A stretch of 64,000 nt of DNA from SB11 sp943370295 (GCA_943370295.1 CALRQL020000015.1:24896-88895), one strand, 5' to 3'. Shown: positions 17,032 through 25,365, numbered from the stretch's first letter. Translations and numbers: made by a program. Notes: generated by a model from the sequence alone, not told the origin.

Positions 17032-18270
17032 TTAGCTTATCTTATACTTTTCGTCAAAGAAATTTAATACATCAAAGCTTTTTTGTGGTTCAGGGAATTT
17101 AGTTTTTGGTATACTAATAGAGTTTATAATAAGCCCTTGTTCTTCTTCGGTTAGCGAATCCCAAAACTTAGGTGATAAATAAAAATTCTGAACGTTTTCA
17201 ATAATAAGTTTTGATATTTCAGCTTCAAAGGCTTCATTACTAATAGCTTTCAAGTTGTTTAAGTTTTTAAAAATTAAATCACTTCCTTTATCTGATTTAA
17301 ACCTTCCAAGAATTATAAGACTATTGTTGTTTTCATTTGGCAGAACAGTAATCATTATTGGAAATCCAAAATATATATTTTCATTGTTTGGAACTATATG
17401 CCCATTTCCAAAAGGAATATGCAACATCATGGTTGAAGAGCAAACAATTGGACTTAAATAATCAGTTTCATAAGTCAAATATTCAAGTTGATCATATGAA
17501 TTGCTTTTTAAATTAACTATAAATAGCTCTCTATATTTTTCAGAGTTTGAAACCAAAAGCTCTTGACCCTCTTTTTGCTCACTTGTAGGTTTTGGAATTT
17601 CAAAATTAACTCCTTCGGTTCCTGAAACATTGGAAGCAGAATTTATAGTGCTTTTTAGAGAAAGAAGCTGTGAAGTTGGATTATTTGATGTCGATAATAG
17701 AAAATCTCTCTTTGATTTTTTTGAATGGTAAGTATAGGCGTAAGACCTCAACGAACTTAAAAAGCATCTCTCTTTTTCAGAAGAGAATGTGTTGTTATCA
17801 ATTGGGTTAAAAATTTTATCGTGATGAGAACAAAAACCAACAAATGTTGAAGCTTTAGAAATGCTGATAAGTTTGGGTTTAAGAATTCTCGATGATATCC
17901 TTTCTATATAATAGACTTGTTCATTCTTTGAAATATAACTAGAGATCTTTAAAAGCCCACTCTTTTTTGACAAACTATGTGCCTTGATGATGTCATCACT
18001 TTTGCATTCCGAGTCATTTATGAAACAAGATTTTGATTGTTCCTCAAAATCCTTTTTGAGTGAGTCTTTAGCTATTTCTAATAGACAATTGAATTCTTTC
18101 TCAGAATAATTTTTGTTAGGTCTAATTACATTTTCAAAATAGTCTTCAAGTTTTTTATATCGAGAGTTAGGATTTCTGTCAATATTATTAACATCCTCGG
18201 AATTTTTTGGTATAGATTGAAGCAGTTTGATAATATCCTTTAATTGCTTCTCAATTGAATTTTCACTCAT
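17032..18270 (-). CDS. A+T-rich orphan protein with Cys/His zinc or HNH-like motif
   Basis: A 412-residue soluble protein of unknown family, started at the ATG at 18270; an ATG at 18297 lies inside a hairpin. The N-terminal 75 residues are helical. A candidate metal site follows: Cys82-x6-Cys89, then IIKAHSLSK with His98, and after a variable stretch ASTFVGFCSHHDKIF with Cys147 and His150-Asp151. The order C-C-AHS...FCxxHD recalls treble-clef/HNH-type nucleases, although the second half (190-412) is unrecognised. Base composition is clearly more A+T-rich than neighbours, and codons ending in A/T dominate, which suggests horizontal gain. It is a single gene with no partner, between coaE and dapD. 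It could be a stand-alone defence nuclease, but this is inference. Confidence 0.7.
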   Translation of the reverse strand: MSENSIEKQLKDIIKLLQSIPKNSEDVNNIDRNPNSRYKKLEDYFENVIRPNKNYSEKEFNCLLEIAKDSLKKDFEEQSKSCFINDSECKSDDIIKAHSLSKKSGLLKISSYISKNEQVYYIERISSRILKPKLISISKASTFVGFCSHHDKIFNPIDNNTFSSEKERCFLSSLRSYAYTYHSKKSKRDFLLSTSNNPTSQLLSLKSTINSASNVSGTEGVNFEIPKPTSEQKEGQELLVSNSEKYRELFIVNLKSNSYDQLEYLTYETDYLSPIVCSSTMMLHIPFGNGHIVPNNENIYFGFPIMITVLPNENNNSLIILGRFKSDKGSDLIFKNLNNLKAISNEAFEAEISKLIIENVQNFYLSPKFWDSLTEEEQGLIINSISIPKTKFPEPQKSFDVLNFFDEKYKIS

Positions 18271-18276
18271 AATAGA

Positions 18277-18319
18277 ACATAAGCCACTAAGATACAATAT
18301 TGTTTTTAGTGGCTTATGT
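18277..18319. repeat. Perfect 14-bp inverted repeat between dapD and the orphan gene
   Basis: ACATAAGCCACTAA and TTAGTGGCTTATGT with a 15-base loop, 35 bases after the dapD stop (minus strand) and 7 bases before the ATG of the orphan gene. It can act as a dapD terminator, though no T run follows, or as an attenuator or operator for the orphan gene whose 5' leader it occupies. Confidence 0.7.
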
Positions 18320-18353
18320 CAAATGCTAAATGTAAAATGTTCAATGACCAATA

Positions 18354-19169
18354 TTACACAGCCACACTATGCTCGCGTAGAGCGTCGTTCAAGCTGGTTT
18401 TAAGGTCGGTGCTTGGTTTGCGGCGACCGATAATCAACGCGCAAGGCACTTGGTATTCGCCCGCAGGGAACGTTTTTGTATAGCTTCCGGGTATTACCAC
18501 ACTTCTTTCAGGTACTACCCCTTTAGTTTCAATAGGTGTTGGCCCTGTTACATCAATAATTTTGGTACTTTGTGTTAAAACAACACCGGCACCCAATACT
18601 GCTTCACGCTCTACACGTACCCCTTCAACCACAATACAGCGTGAACCTATAAAACAGTTATCCTCAATAATTACAGGGGCGGCTTGTACGGGCTCTAATA
18701 CCCCGCCAATGCCTACACCTCCGCTAAGGTGTACATTTTTACCTATTTGCGCACAGCTACCTACAGTAGCCCAAGTATCCACCATCGTTCCTTCGTCTAC
18801 ATATGCACCAATGTTTACATAACCGGGCATCATAATCACTCCTTTGGCAAGGTAGGCACCGTAGCGCGCAATAGCGTGAGGCACCACACGAACGCCTAAT
18901 TGGGCATAACCGGTTTTTAGTTTCATTTTATCATGAAATTCCATCGGACCCACTTCAATAGTTTCCATTTGGCGGATAGGGAAGTACATAATCACGGCTT
19001 TTTTTACCCAATCGTTCACTTGCCAGCCGTTATCAGTGGGTTGTGCTACCCGTAAACGACCTTTGTCCAACTCTTCAATTATCGTGTTTATAGCCTCTTG
19101 CGTCGCAGAGTCTTTTAGTAACTCGCGGTTTTCCCAAGCACTCTCAATTATTGTTTGCAGGTTTTGCAT
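18354..19169 (-). CDS. dapD: 2,3,4,5-tetrahydropyridine-2,6-dicarboxylate N-succinyltransferase
   Basis: A 271-residue enzyme that succinylates tetrahydrodipicolinate in the succinylase branch of lysine and meso-diaminopimelate synthesis. The start at 19169 (MQNLQTIIESAWENRELLKD) matches the family N-terminus; the longer frame to 19244 has unlikely extra sequence. The N-terminal helical domain (1-100) is followed by the left-handed parallel beta-helix with hexapeptide repeats (GVIMMPGYVNIGAYVDEGTM and onward) and the C-terminal PGSYTKTFPAGEYQVPCALI. Meso-DAP feeds peptidoglycan, fitting the wall genes elsewhere in the window. Confidence 0.96.
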   Translation of the reverse strand: MQNLQTIIESAWENRELLKDSATQEAINTIIEELDKGRLRVAQPTDNGWQVNDWVKKAVIMYFPIRQMETIEVGPMEFHDKMKLKTGYAQLGVRVVPHAIARYGAYLAKGVIMMPGYVNIGAYVDEGTMVDTWATVGSCAQIGKNVHLSGGVGIGGVLEPVQAAPVIIEDNCFIGSRCIVVEGVRVEREAVLGAGVVLTQSTKIIDVTGPTPIETKGVVPERSVVIPGSYTKTFPAGEYQVPCALIIGRRKPSTDLKTSLNDALREHSVAV

Positions 19170-19235
19170 CTTTATTCGCTCTTTTTCGGGCAAATTTGTT
19201 ATATTAATTTCGCACAGCCAAAAAAAGTATCCATT

Positions 19236-20774
19236 ATGTCGCAAATACGCCGTTCAAGAAAACCAAGGTTAAAGCAACGCCACGCCACACCCGATGATTT
19301 TCATGATATTATCAAACTCTCAAAAATATGCTTCCCCGAGCATCAACCTTGGAAACTTGAGATGCTGGAAAGCCAGTACACGATGTTTCCCGAAGGAATG
19401 CAGGTGATTGAATACGACGGAGAAATTGTGGGTAGTGCCACCAGTTTGATTGTGAACATGGAAGACTATACCGATAACCACACTTGGGCAGAGGTATGTG
19501 ATAACGGCTACATAACTAACCACGACCCTGAGGGGGATACTTTGTATGGAATTGAGGTGATGGTGCACCCCGAATATCAAGGCTTGAAAATTGGTCGCCG
19601 TTTGTACGAAATGCGCCGCCAGCTTTGCGAGGATTTGAACTTAAAAGAAATTTTGATTGGGGGTCGTATTCCTAACTTTTTTAAGTACGAGGAAGAGTTT
19701 GGTGCGCGGGCATACCTGAAAAGGGTATTGGATAAGAAGATTAAAGACCCTGTGGTGAATTTTCAGCTTTCGCAAGGGTTTCAAATCCGTAAGATAATAA
19801 AAGACTACCTACCCAGCGACTGGGAGAGTGGTGGCTACGGGGTACTGATGGAGTGGAACAACATTGACTATGTGCCTGAAACACCGGAACGTAGCGTGTT
19901 GATGAAAAACATCCGTATTTGTTGCATACAGTATGAGTTAAGGAAAATACAGTCGTTTGAAGACTTTGCTACCCAGTGCGAGTTTTTTACCGATGTGGCT
20001 TCTAACTACAAGTCGGATTTTGCATTATTCCCTGAACTGTTTACCACCCAATTGCTGTCGTTTATTGATTCTTCGGAAATGAGTATCGAGGATAGCATTC
20101 GTAAGCTGGATGATTACACGGGTGATTTTATCAACCTGTTTTCTCGTCTTTCGTTAGAGTATAACATCAATATTATAGCCGGAACCCACTTGGTGGTTGA
20201 AGGTGGAGATTTGTATAACGTTTCGTTTTTGTTTAAACGCGACGGTACTTTTGAGAAACAATACAAAATACACGTTACCCCTAACGAATCGAAATGGTGG
20301 GGTGTGAAAGCAGGGAATGAAATAAAAGTGTTTAATACCGATTGCGGTAAGATTGGCATAAACATTTGTTACGACTCTGAGTTTCCTGAAATTGCCCGTA
20401 TCATGGCGCAAAAAGGAGCTAAAGTTATTTTTGTGCCTTTTTGTACCGATGAGCGACACGGCTATTTGCGCGTAAAACTCTGCTCACAAGCCCGTGCTAT
20501 CGAAAATCAGATATACGTAGCAACGGCCGGAACGATTGGTAATATTCCTTCGGTTGAGAATATGGACATTAACTATGCCCAAAGCGGTATTTATACACCC
20601 AGCGATTTTGCTTTCCCGCCGGAGGCAGTTGCAGGCGAATGTAGTCCTAACTTAGAAACGGTGGTAATTGCCGACCTTGACTTGGCTACGCTGGAACGTA
20701 CCCGCAAAAGCGGTACGGTTACTAACTGGCGCGACCGACGTGAGGATATGTATAGGGTGGTGGAAGTTGAGTAG
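19236..20774 (+). CDS. GNAT acetyltransferase / carbon-nitrogen hydrolase fusion
   Basis: A 512-residue two-domain enzyme from the ATG at 19236. Residues 12-205 form a GNAT acetyltransferase, with the acetyl-CoA loop in VMVHPEYQGLKIGRRLYE (108-125). Residues 225-500 form a nitrilase-superfamily amidohydrolase with the Glu-Lys-Cys triad visible: Glu267 in FALFPELF, Lys344 in KQYKIHVTP and Cys378 in GINICYDSEFPE. This fusion is known in Bacteroidota and some other phyla, but its substrate is not established. A near-match promoter box TAATTTCG lies 24 bases upstream of the start. It is divergent from dapD. Confidence 0.92.
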   Translation: MSQIRRSRKPRLKQRHATPDDFHDIIKLSKICFPEHQPWKLEMLESQYTMFPEGMQVIEYDGEIVGSATSLIVNMEDYTDNHTWAEVCDNGYITNHDPEGDTLYGIEVMVHPEYQGLKIGRRLYEMRRQLCEDLNLKEILIGGRIPNFFKYEEEFGARAYLKRVLDKKIKDPVVNFQLSQGFQIRKIIKDYLPSDWESGGYGVLMEWNNIDYVPETPERSVLMKNIRICCIQYELRKIQSFEDFATQCEFFTDVASNYKSDFALFPELFTTQLLSFIDSSEMSIEDSIRKLDDYTGDFINLFSRLSLEYNINIIAGTHLVVEGGDLYNVSFLFKRDGTFEKQYKIHVTPNESKWWGVKAGNEIKVFNTDCGKIGINICYDSEFPEIARIMAQKGAKVIFVPFCTDERHGYLRVKLCSQARAIENQIYVATAGTIGNIPSVENMDINYAQSGIYTPSDFAFPPEAVAGECSPNLETVVIADLDLATLERTRKSGTVTNWRDRREDMYRVVEVE

Positions 20775-20776
20775 GT

Positions 20777-21400
20777 TTATACCAGCTCTACGCTGTTACG
20801 GCCTAATTTTACGAATCCTTTTTGCTCCATCGTACGCAGTAATCGGCTTATTACCTCGCGGTGGGTATGCAGTTCATCAGCAATTTGCTGGTGAGTAATG
20901 TCCAGTGTTTTAGTATTGGTGGCTTTGCTGCGTTCGGTTAGGTAGTGTAGTAATTGCTTGTCAAGGTTGCTAAATGCAATCAAATCAACCACTTGTAACA
21001 ACTCTGCAAAACGATTGTTATAGTTATTGCTCACAAAGGCCTTCCACTCGGCATACTTAAACCAATCTTCGGTTTGCTGTACAGGTATTTGCAGAATTTC
21101 AGTGTCGTCTTCAGCTACCGCTTTTATCATACTTTTTTTACCTACTTGGCAGCAAGTTAGCGACATAGCACAGGTTTGACCCGGATATAGGTGGTATAAA
21201 AATACCTCGCGGCCCTCCTCATCTTGTCGTATTATCCGTATGCAACCGCTTAATACAATAGGTATAAAAACAATATCGTCGCCCGGATTAATAAGTGTTT
21301 CGTCCTTGCCCACAGTTTTCAGTCGGCCATAACGGTTTATCTCATCAAGCAGGGTAATATCTTTAAAAATCAGTTTTTCTTGTATAGGAAAGGGCAGCAT
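20777..21400 (-). CDS. Crp/Fnr-family transcriptional regulator
   Basis: A 207-residue regulator with an N-terminal cyclic-nucleotide-binding-like beta-barrel (about 15-125) and a C-terminal winged helix (about 150-207; LDITHQQIADELHTHREVIS, then RLLRTMEQKGFVKL). The cluster of cysteines CAMSLTCCQVG (92-102) is in the barrel region and might sense redox state or bind a metal; the usual phosphate-binding RxA motif of true cAMP binders is not evident. It starts 13 bases after the meaB stop and is probably in one transcript with it. Confidence 0.9.
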   Translation of the reverse strand: MLPFPIQEKLIFKDITLLDEINRYGRLKTVGKDETLINPGDDIVFIPIVLSGCIRIIRQDEEGREVFLYHLYPGQTCAMSLTCCQVGKKSMIKAVAEDDTEILQIPVQQTEDWFKYAEWKAFVSNNYNNRFAELLQVVDLIAFSNLDKQLLHYLTERSKATNTKTLDITHQQIADELHTHREVISRLLRTMEQKGFVKLGRNSVELV

Positions 21401-21413
21401 AACTAATTATAAT

Positions 21414-22406
21414 TTATTCTCTATTCTTCATTAATTCCTCAGCAGCACTGTAGGCACTTATTTTCTTATCAGCCACCTGTTGTTCCAATTCTTTAATCTT
21501 TTTAACTACTGCCGGGTTATGGTAAAAACGGTCTTTTAGCAGTTGCTCAATGGTTTCGTGCAGACGTTGTTTTTCCTGTTCGGTACGGTGGGTAGAAAAA
21601 TATCCGTTTTGTTTCGTCAGCGTCTCGTATTCTGTAATAATATCCCAAACTTCGGGCACACCTTCCCCCGTCAGCGAAGAACAAATACCCACCTTTGCAG
21701 CCCACCCTGATTGTGTTGGCGGGTACAAATGCAGTGCATTCCGGTACTCAACAATAGCCCGTTGTGCTTTGGTTTTGTTCTCTCCATCCGCTTTGGTAAT
21801 AATCAGCGCATCGCACATTTCCATAATACCGCGCTTAATTCCCTGCAATTCATCGCCTGCACCTGCCAGCATCAGCAGCAAAAAGAAATCTACCATGCCG
21901 TGAACAGCCGTTTCGCTTTGCCCTACGCCTACAGTTTCAATAATTACCGTGTCAAAGCCCGCTGCTTCACAAAGTATTACAGTTTCGCGGGTACTGCGGG
22001 TTACACCGCCCAAAGAGCCGCTGCTGGGCGAAGGACGTATAAACGCATTGGGGTGCGATGAAAGGTTTTGCATACGGGTTTTATCGCCCAATATGCTGCC
22101 GTGCGAGATTTGCGAAGTAGGGTCGATGGCCAGCACACACACCTTACGGCCTGCCTCTGCCAAAAACATCCCGAATGACTCTATAAACGTGCTTTTGCCC
22201 ACACCGGGCACTCCCGTAATTCCCACGCGGATGCTGTTGCCGCTGTGCGGCAGGCAGCGTTCTATTACCTCATTGGCAAGTTGTTTATCAGCCTCCAACG
22301 TGCTTTCAATCAAAGTAATAGCTTTGCCCAATACCGCACGGTCGGCATTTAAAATGCCCGTATAGTATTCATCCGCCGTAAGGCGCTTGCGTTTAAAAGG
22401 AGTCAA
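21414..22406 (-). CDS. meaB: Methylmalonyl-CoA mutase-associated GTPase MeaB
   Basis: A 330-residue G3E-family P-loop GTPase (MeaB/ArgK). G1 is GVPGVGKS (65-72), followed by VLAIDPTSQISHGSILGDK (switch region) and VIIETVGVGQSE (G3). The base-recognition segment is IITKADG. MeaB guards and reloads the cobalamin cofactor of methylmalonyl-CoA mutase. The mutase genes are not in the window. The start ATG at 22406 is preceded by a perfect promoter box. Confidence 0.95.
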   Translation of the reverse strand: MTPFKRKRLTADEYYTGILNADRAVLGKAITLIESTLEADKQLANEVIERCLPHSGNSIRVGITGVPGVGKSTFIESFGMFLAEAGRKVCVLAIDPTSQISHGSILGDKTRMQNLSSHPNAFIRPSPSSGSLGGVTRSTRETVILCEAAGFDTVIIETVGVGQSETAVHGMVDFFLLLMLAGAGDELQGIKRGIMEMCDALIITKADGENKTKAQRAIVEYRNALHLYPPTQSGWAAKVGICSSLTGEGVPEVWDIITEYETLTKQNGYFSTHRTEQEKQRLHETIEQLLKDRFYHNPAVVKKIKELEQQVADKKISAYSAAEELMKNRE

Positions 22407-22442
22407 AATAGTATCGCAGCGGGTTGTTATACGCCCGTTCTA

Positions 22443-22450
22443 CAAAAGTA
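22443..22450 (-). promoter_or_regulatory. Promoter box TACTTTTG of meaB
   Basis: Perfect TAnnTTTG match on the minus strand, 36 bases before the meaB ATG. Confidence 0.55.
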
Positions 22451-22584
22451 TTTAATACAAACTTCTTTTTTACAAGCAATACTTTAGCCGTTTAAACTTT
22501 GCAACAGGTTGTGCTATATTGGTACAAAAAACTTTTATCAGCGTGGGTGTTGAATGATTATTTCTGTAGGTAACACAAATTGGT

Positions 22585-22812
22585 ATGAAAAAAATTGAAT
22601 TTTACGATGTGGGTAATCCGATTATTCAAAAGGATATTGATGATTTTGAAGCCAAGTTTAACATAAGACTTCCTCAAAACTATAAGAAACTGCTATTGAG
22701 GTTTAACGGGGGTATTCCTTCAGAAGATTGTATTTATATTGACATCAATAATGTTCCAATTGTTAGAAAAGAAATAGACATTAATACAATACTAAATTCG
22801 CAAGTAAAATAG
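22585..22812 (+). CDS. Short SUKH (SMI1/KNR4) immunity-type protein, probably truncated
   Basis: 75 residues corresponding to the first half of a SUKH-1 fold: the helix DIDDFEAKFNIRLPQNYKKL, then LLRFNGGIPSE, which is the family signature (LPxxYKxFLLxxNGG). Normal SUKH proteins have about 130-150 residues, so the C-terminal half is missing. SUKH proteins usually neutralise polymorphic toxins of nuclease type. No toxin gene is present here. The next gene starts 2 bases after its stop. It is A+T-rich compared with meaB, and it opens the immunity-like cluster. Confidence 0.7.
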   Translation: MKKIEFYDVGNPIIQKDIDDFEAKFNIRLPQNYKKLLLRFNGGIPSEDCIYIDINNVPIVRKEIDINTILNSQVK

Positions 22813-22813
22813 T

Positions 22814-23086
22814 ATGATAACCAAAGAAGTTGCTAGAAAACTGGCAGAAGAGTATTTGAAACAAAACTCTCGTGATTTCACATTTATCGATTCCAATGAT
22901 AAAATTTATTTTGAAGAAACCCATGTTATTCCTTTTGGAGCAAAACTTGGTGAAGTTCACAGCACTTATAGTATTGGCTTTGGTGAGGTTTGGGGTGATG
23001 AAGTTAAAGTGTCATTCGTCATGTTAGATGCAAAAGATGGTGCGATACTATATTTAATTACACCTCAAAAATTTGTTAACCCTTAA
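22814..23086 (+). CDS. Small immunity-like protein (YrhB/Imm35-like)
   Basis: A 90-residue protein starting MITKEVARKLAEEYLKQNSR, an opening typical of YrhB/Imm35-type immunity proteins, and ending in a strand region (VSFVMLDAKDGAILYLITPQ) that resembles the usual 'VDxxTGxI' ending of those proteins. The match is by pattern only. The opening is clearly related to that of the gene at 23181, so the two may be distant paralogues. No signal peptide. It is coupled to the SUKH-like gene (2-base gap). Confidence 0.6.
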   Translation: MITKEVARKLAEEYLKQNSRDFTFIDSNDKIYFEETHVIPFGAKLGEVHSTYSIGFGEVWGDEVKVSFVMLDAKDGAILYLITPQKFVNP

Positions 23087-23180
23087 TTTTTTTGCAGTAT
23101 ATAATTGAAAATATAATATAGTTTTGATATTGAAAAACACCCTAAAGTTTTAGAGAAATTGAAATTAATCAATTATTATA

Positions 23181-23531
23181 TTGATTATGATAACACCAAA
23201 ACAAGCATTGGAGATTGCTAAAAATTATTTAAAAGAGAAAAAGAGGAGTTTTACATCAATAAAATGGGGAATGGGTGCGCGAGCGGTGGGGGTTAGAATT
23301 GATGTAAATAATGTTTTGTACGGCATTTTTGAAAACAACGAAGTTTGGTATGATCAGGATAAAGAAAACAGAAGGTATATCTTTTTCGCAGAATCGGGAC
23401 AATACACTTTTGTTTTTAATAAAACGGAAATGAATTTTGAGTTACTGGATCGTTATAGTGGGGATGTAGTTGAAGTTTTTGATTCATTTAACAAAATGCT
23501 AGAACGTATATTAAAGCTAATGCTTACTTAA
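23181..23531 (+). CDS. Small immunity-like hypothetical protein
   Basis: A 116-residue protein; the ATG at 23187 (MITPKQALEIAKNYLKEKKR) is an equally good start and fits the opening of the preceding gene. The core has alternating strands (GVRIDVNNVLYGIFENNEVW) and ends with FELLDRYSGDVVEVFDSF, again like the 'LDxxSGxV' strand of YrhB/Imm35-like proteins. No catalytic pattern, no signal peptide. The role is inferred only from its context among immunity-like genes. A copy of the intergenic repeat module follows 16 bases after its stop. Confidence 0.55.
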   Translation: MIMITPKQALEIAKNYLKEKKRSFTSIKWGMGARAVGVRIDVNNVLYGIFENNEVWYDQDKENRRYIFFAESGQYTFVFNKTEMNFELLDRYSGDVVEVFDSFNKMLERILKLMLT

Positions 23532-23547
23532 CGTATTTCTATAGTTT

Positions 23548-23592
23548 ACCTACTATTCGGGGATTTTTTTTTGTTTGCAGTACATTGCTGAT
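23548..23592 (+). repeat. Terminator/promoter module, copy A
   Basis: First of four related intergenic modules: TACCTACTATTCGGGGATT, a run of T, then TTGTTTGCAGTACATTGCTG. In this copy the left arm that would pair with TTCGGGGATT has decayed, so termination should be weak. The promoter-like TTTGTTTGCAG remains, 26-36 bases before the ATG of the next gene at 23608. Confidence 0.6.
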
Positions 23593-23607
23593 AAATGAAA
23601 TTTACTC

Positions 23608-23919
23608 ATGAAACATAAAGAAGAAGAGATTGTAAGCATTGCAAAAAACGTTTTAAGGAAACTTGAAATTTCATATGACAATTCTTTTGGTATGAATATA
23701 AATGTAGTGGATAAAAAAGACAATAGATTTTCTAAACCTACTTGGGTTGTAGCTTATCAGATTGCGATACAATTTACCCCTAGGCGACTTGCTTTTTTGT
23801 ATATTGATGATGAAACAGGGGCACCCTTGTTAATATTTCACAGTCATGCAAATGTGTATCTAACCCTTAATGAGGACGGAACAATAGAAAAAACGGTTAA
23901 ACGCTATGGGGAGGATTAG
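23608..23919 (+). CDS. Small immunity-like hypothetical protein
   Basis: A 103-residue protein with an N-terminal helix (EEEIVSIAKNVLRKLEISYD), a central strand pair starting TWVVAYQIAIQF, and FLYIDDETGAPLLIFHSHAN, the 'xIDxxTG' pattern seen in YrhB/Imm35-type immunity proteins. I cannot assign a family firmly. It is preceded by module A and followed by about 245 bases that hold a decayed gene fragment and module B. A+T-rich like its neighbours. Confidence 0.55.
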   Translation: MKHKEEEIVSIAKNVLRKLEISYDNSFGMNINVVDKKDNRFSKPTWVVAYQIAIQFTPRRLAFLYIDDETGAPLLIFHSHANVYLTLNEDGTIEKTVKRYGED

Positions 23920-23925
23920 CTCTAT

Positions 23926-24025
23926 ATGGGCATGGGAAACGGCCACAATAGTATAATTAAAAGGCATTGACGACAGCAGCTTGAAGGAACAAAAGTATTA
24001 CCCATACGACACTGTGCATTGGTAG
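23926..24025 (+). pseudogene. Possible decayed gene fragment
   Basis: Two short frames abut here. The first reads MGMGNGHNSIIKRH then stop (from 23926); the second, shifted by one frame, reads GIDDSSLKEQKYYPYDTVHW then stop (24023-24025). Both have protein-like composition, and joining them by a single-base shift would give one continuous C-terminal fragment. It may be the remnant of another cassette gene. The evidence is only composition and position. Confidence 0.25.
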
Positions 24026-24049
24026 TACTATACTGAGTATATTTTATAC

Positions 24050-24165
24050 AATCCCTGAGTTGTTTCCCTACTATTCGGGGATTTTTTTTTGTTTGCAGTA
24101 CATTGCTGATGAAAATCTATTCGAGTGTTAAAAAGATTTAGGGTGCACAAATAGAATAAGATACC
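24050..24165 (+). repeat. Terminator/promoter/leader module, copy B
   Basis: Imperfect terminator stem (ACAATCCCTGAG with TTCGGGGATT around TTTCCCTACTA), a T run, TTTGTTTGCAGTACATTGCT, and then about 55 bases of leader up to the ATG at 24166. From about 24066 onward it is nearly identical to copy C. The T run of the terminator doubles as the upstream part of the promoter-like TTTGTTTG. Confidence 0.7.
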
Positions 24166-24696
24166 ATGTCACAAACATTCACAATATTATCAAAGGAATA
24201 TATTCAACAAAAAGAGCTACACACTATACTCAGGGATATTGCCCAAAAAATACCAACAGTAAGCATTCAAAAAGAAATAATTTATAAAGGAAATTTTGAG
24301 TTTACCATACAAAGGGTGGAAAAATCGTTACCTAAAGTATATGGTGAGCATGAAATTGCAGTTATTACATTTATGCTTTTGTCTGAAGAAGAATTTTATA
24401 AAAGTGAAGAAAGTATTAATCAATTTATGGTTAGCATGAGTGAGGAACTTCGAAAATCATATAGGAGTTTAATTATTATCAACACGGATCATGCTTCTTT
24501 ATTATGGAATGATTTTTTAAATATTTTTATGGAAAAATATCCTGATATGGTACTAACTGGTGATTCATTTGATGATTCAGGAGAATTAGGGTATTATACT
24601 TATGAACACTTAAAAGCGGGTCGTAAACTTGATGAGCGTGCTTGGTTCTGGGAAAACCCTGATGAGTTGCTGCGTCGTAGCAATGCTATTGTATAG
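24166..24696 (+). CDS. Cassette protein, first of two tandem paralogues
   Basis: A 176-residue soluble protein of unknown family. It opens MSQTFTILSKEYIQQKELHT, has a central block QFMVSMSEELRKSYRSLIII followed by NTDHASLLWNDFLNIFMEKY, and ends GYYTYEHLKAGRKLDERAWF and ENPDELLRRSNAIV. It is about three-quarters identical to the next gene. The two differ mainly in residues 27-50, 70-80 and 130-138, while both ends are almost identical. This pattern, the cluster context and the small acidic fold suggest an immunity protein under diversification, but no homologue is recognised. Confidence 0.7.
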   Translation: MSQTFTILSKEYIQQKELHTILRDIAQKIPTVSIQKEIIYKGNFEFTIQRVEKSLPKVYGEHEIAVITFMLLSEEEFYKSEESINQFMVSMSEELRKSYRSLIIINTDHASLLWNDFLNIFMEKYPDMVLTGDSFDDSGELGYYTYEHLKAGRKLDERAWFWENPDELLRRSNAIV

Positions 24697-24714
24697 ATAC
24701 AAGCAACCTTTCAA

Positions 24715-24831
24715 TACAATCCCCGAAAGGTTTCCCTACTATTCAGGGATTTTTTTTGTTTGCAGTACATTGCTGATGACAATCTATTCGAGTGTTAAAA
24801 AGATTTAGGGCCACTAATAGAATAAGATACC
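24715..24831 (+). repeat. Terminator/promoter/leader module, copy C
   Basis: Terminator stem AATCCCCGAA / TTCAGGGATT with one mismatch, T run, TTTGTTTGCAGTACATTGCT, and a leader nearly identical to copy B up to the ATG at 24832. It serves as terminator for the first paralogue and as presumed promoter for the second. Confidence 0.75.
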
Positions 24832-25365
24832 ATGTCACAAACATTCACAATATTATCAAAGGAATATATTCCACAAAAAGAGCTACACACTATACTAAAG
24901 GATATTGCCAGTATGATTCCATCCGTAAACATTCAAGAGGAGAGAATTAATAGTGATGGGTTTTTAGTGTTTACTATTCAACGGGTAGAAAAATCCTTAC
25001 CTAAAGTATATGGAGAATATGAAATTGCGGTTATCAAATTTATGCTTGAAACGGAAGAAGGGTTTCATAAAAGTGAAGAAAGTATTAATCAATTTATGGT
25101 TAGCATGAGTGAGGAACTTCGACAAGCTTACAGGGATTTAATCATTATTAATACGGATCATGCTTCCTTATTATGGTATGATTTTTTAAATATTTTTATG
25201 GAAAAATATCCTGATCTAATACTGGAGAGCGGTATAGAGGATGATTCAGGAGAATTAGGGTATTATACTTATGAACACTTAAAAGCGGGTCGTAAACTTG
25301 ATGAGAGTGCTTGGTTCTGGGAAAACCCTGATGAGTTGCTGCGTCGTAGCAATGCTATTATATAG
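24832..25365 (+). CDS. Cassette protein, second tandem paralogue
   Basis: A 177-residue paralogue of the preceding gene with the same opening (MSQTFTILSKEYIPQKELHT) and nearly the same last 40 residues. One residue is inserted near position 42 and the middle is more divergent. Both the coding ends and the upstream module are nearly identical in DNA, so the duplication is recent and included the regulatory region. Function unknown; see the first paralogue. Confidence 0.7.
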   Translation: MSQTFTILSKEYIPQKELHTILKDIASMIPSVNIQEERINSDGFLVFTIQRVEKSLPKVYGEYEIAVIKFMLETEEGFHKSEESINQFMVSMSEELRQAYRDLIIINTDHASLLWYDFLNIFMEKYPDLILESGIEDDSGELGYYTYEHLKAGRKLDESAWFWENPDELLRRSNAII

